Part shown: positions 63,966 to 64,000 of the stretch, piece by piece
Layout of the letters: the number at the start of each line of letters is the position of its first letter
How positions within the stretch are numbered: position 1 is the first letter of the stretch
Origin: Chaetoderma sp. LZ-2023a
Lineage: Eukaryota; Mollusca; Caudofoveata; Chaetodermatida; Chaetodermatidae
DNA: 64,000 bases
Direction: 5' to 3'
Assembly: GCA_034401795.1 (NCBI GenBank)
Contig: CM067370.1
Span: 56,813,717 to 56,877,716, forward strand
Program-made: the position numbers and the translations under genes
The notes under the pieces: model-generated
Databases searched by the model: none
The model's input: the letters and a program-made list of their open reading frames with translations, nothing else
What the model was told of the DNA's origin: nothing

Positions 63966-64000
63966 TTAGGCAGCAACAGCACCCAGTCAAATTAGTTTCA
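63966..64000. mobile_element. Half copy of the GAAACTAATTTGACTG MITE, cut by the window end
   Basis: GGCAGCAACAGCACCCAGTC AAATTAGTTTCA matches the right half of the copy at 41740-41826. Confidence 0.6.

Noticed and set aside
1..64000. CRISPR arrays, bacterial operons, tRNA or rRNA genes
   Set aside because: No regular short direct repeats with unique spacers, no operon layout and no recognisable tRNA B-box or rRNA segment were seen by eye; a dedicated search was not possible.

Overview
The window looks like about 64 kb of AT-rich, repeat-laden animal DNA, most likely from a mollusc and probably a bivalve. Three things point there: spliced exons of animal genes, the kinds of transposon present (DIRS, Ngaro-like, LINE, pogo, hAT, MULE-like, GIY-YIG/Penelope-like, TTAA foldbacks), and arrays of ~130-170 bp modules bounded by small hairpins that resemble the pearl/Helentron-type elements I associate with oysters and other bivalves. 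There is no bacterial operon structure and no CRISPR. I found no tRNA or rRNA, though I could not screen for them exhaustively.

Host genes are few and widely split. (1) The last two coding exons of an NSFL1C (p47) orthologue lie on the + strand at 13773-13832 and 16430-16562; phase and sequence agree, and the rest of the gene should lie upstream of base 1. (2) A three-exon gene for a small secreted six-cysteine protein lies on the - strand (35098-34908, 27909-27806, 27574-27540). All three junctions agree in phase, and it encodes about 109 residues with a clear signal peptide. (3) At 62617 (+) a short ORF with a textbook signal peptide ends at a strong splice-donor motif; its status is uncertain.

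Mobile DNA by region. 1-2820: decayed DIRS-like element (RNase H, methyltransferase-like region, tyrosine recombinase, terminal repeats). 2820-5700: modules of the 'ATCTTGGAT' repeat. 6314-13373: near-complete DIRS1-type retrotransposon with gag-like ORF, RT, RNase H, tyrosine recombinase, inverted terminal repeats and an internal complementary region that matches the predicted circle junction exactly; it sits in the p47 intron. 17.7-27.2 kb: TTAA foldbacks, GIY-YIG remnant, minisatellite, tandem modules, LINE pieces. 28.0-32.9 kb: module arrays, including a 617-bp higher-order repeat, filling the large intron of the secreted-protein gene. 39.1-43.9 kb: a pair of inverted ends enclosing a hAT transposase C-terminus. 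45.2-47.3 kb: internally deleted pogo element encoding a PHD finger. 45.0-51.1 kb: a 'CAGCTACAAC' tandem array broken up by insertions. 52.9-55.8 kb: decayed Ngaro-like element (- strand). 57.1-62.5 kb: MULE-like element (- strand), cut by a hAT-like insertion with an 8-bp target duplication and by a second, unidentified 1.3-kb block.

Most elements are broken and are marked as pseudogenes. The youngest-looking DNA is the DIRS copy at 6.3-13.4 kb and the tandem duplication at 30.8-32.0 kb. Coordinates of decayed elements are approximate. All family assignments come from motifs read by eye; no database search was run.
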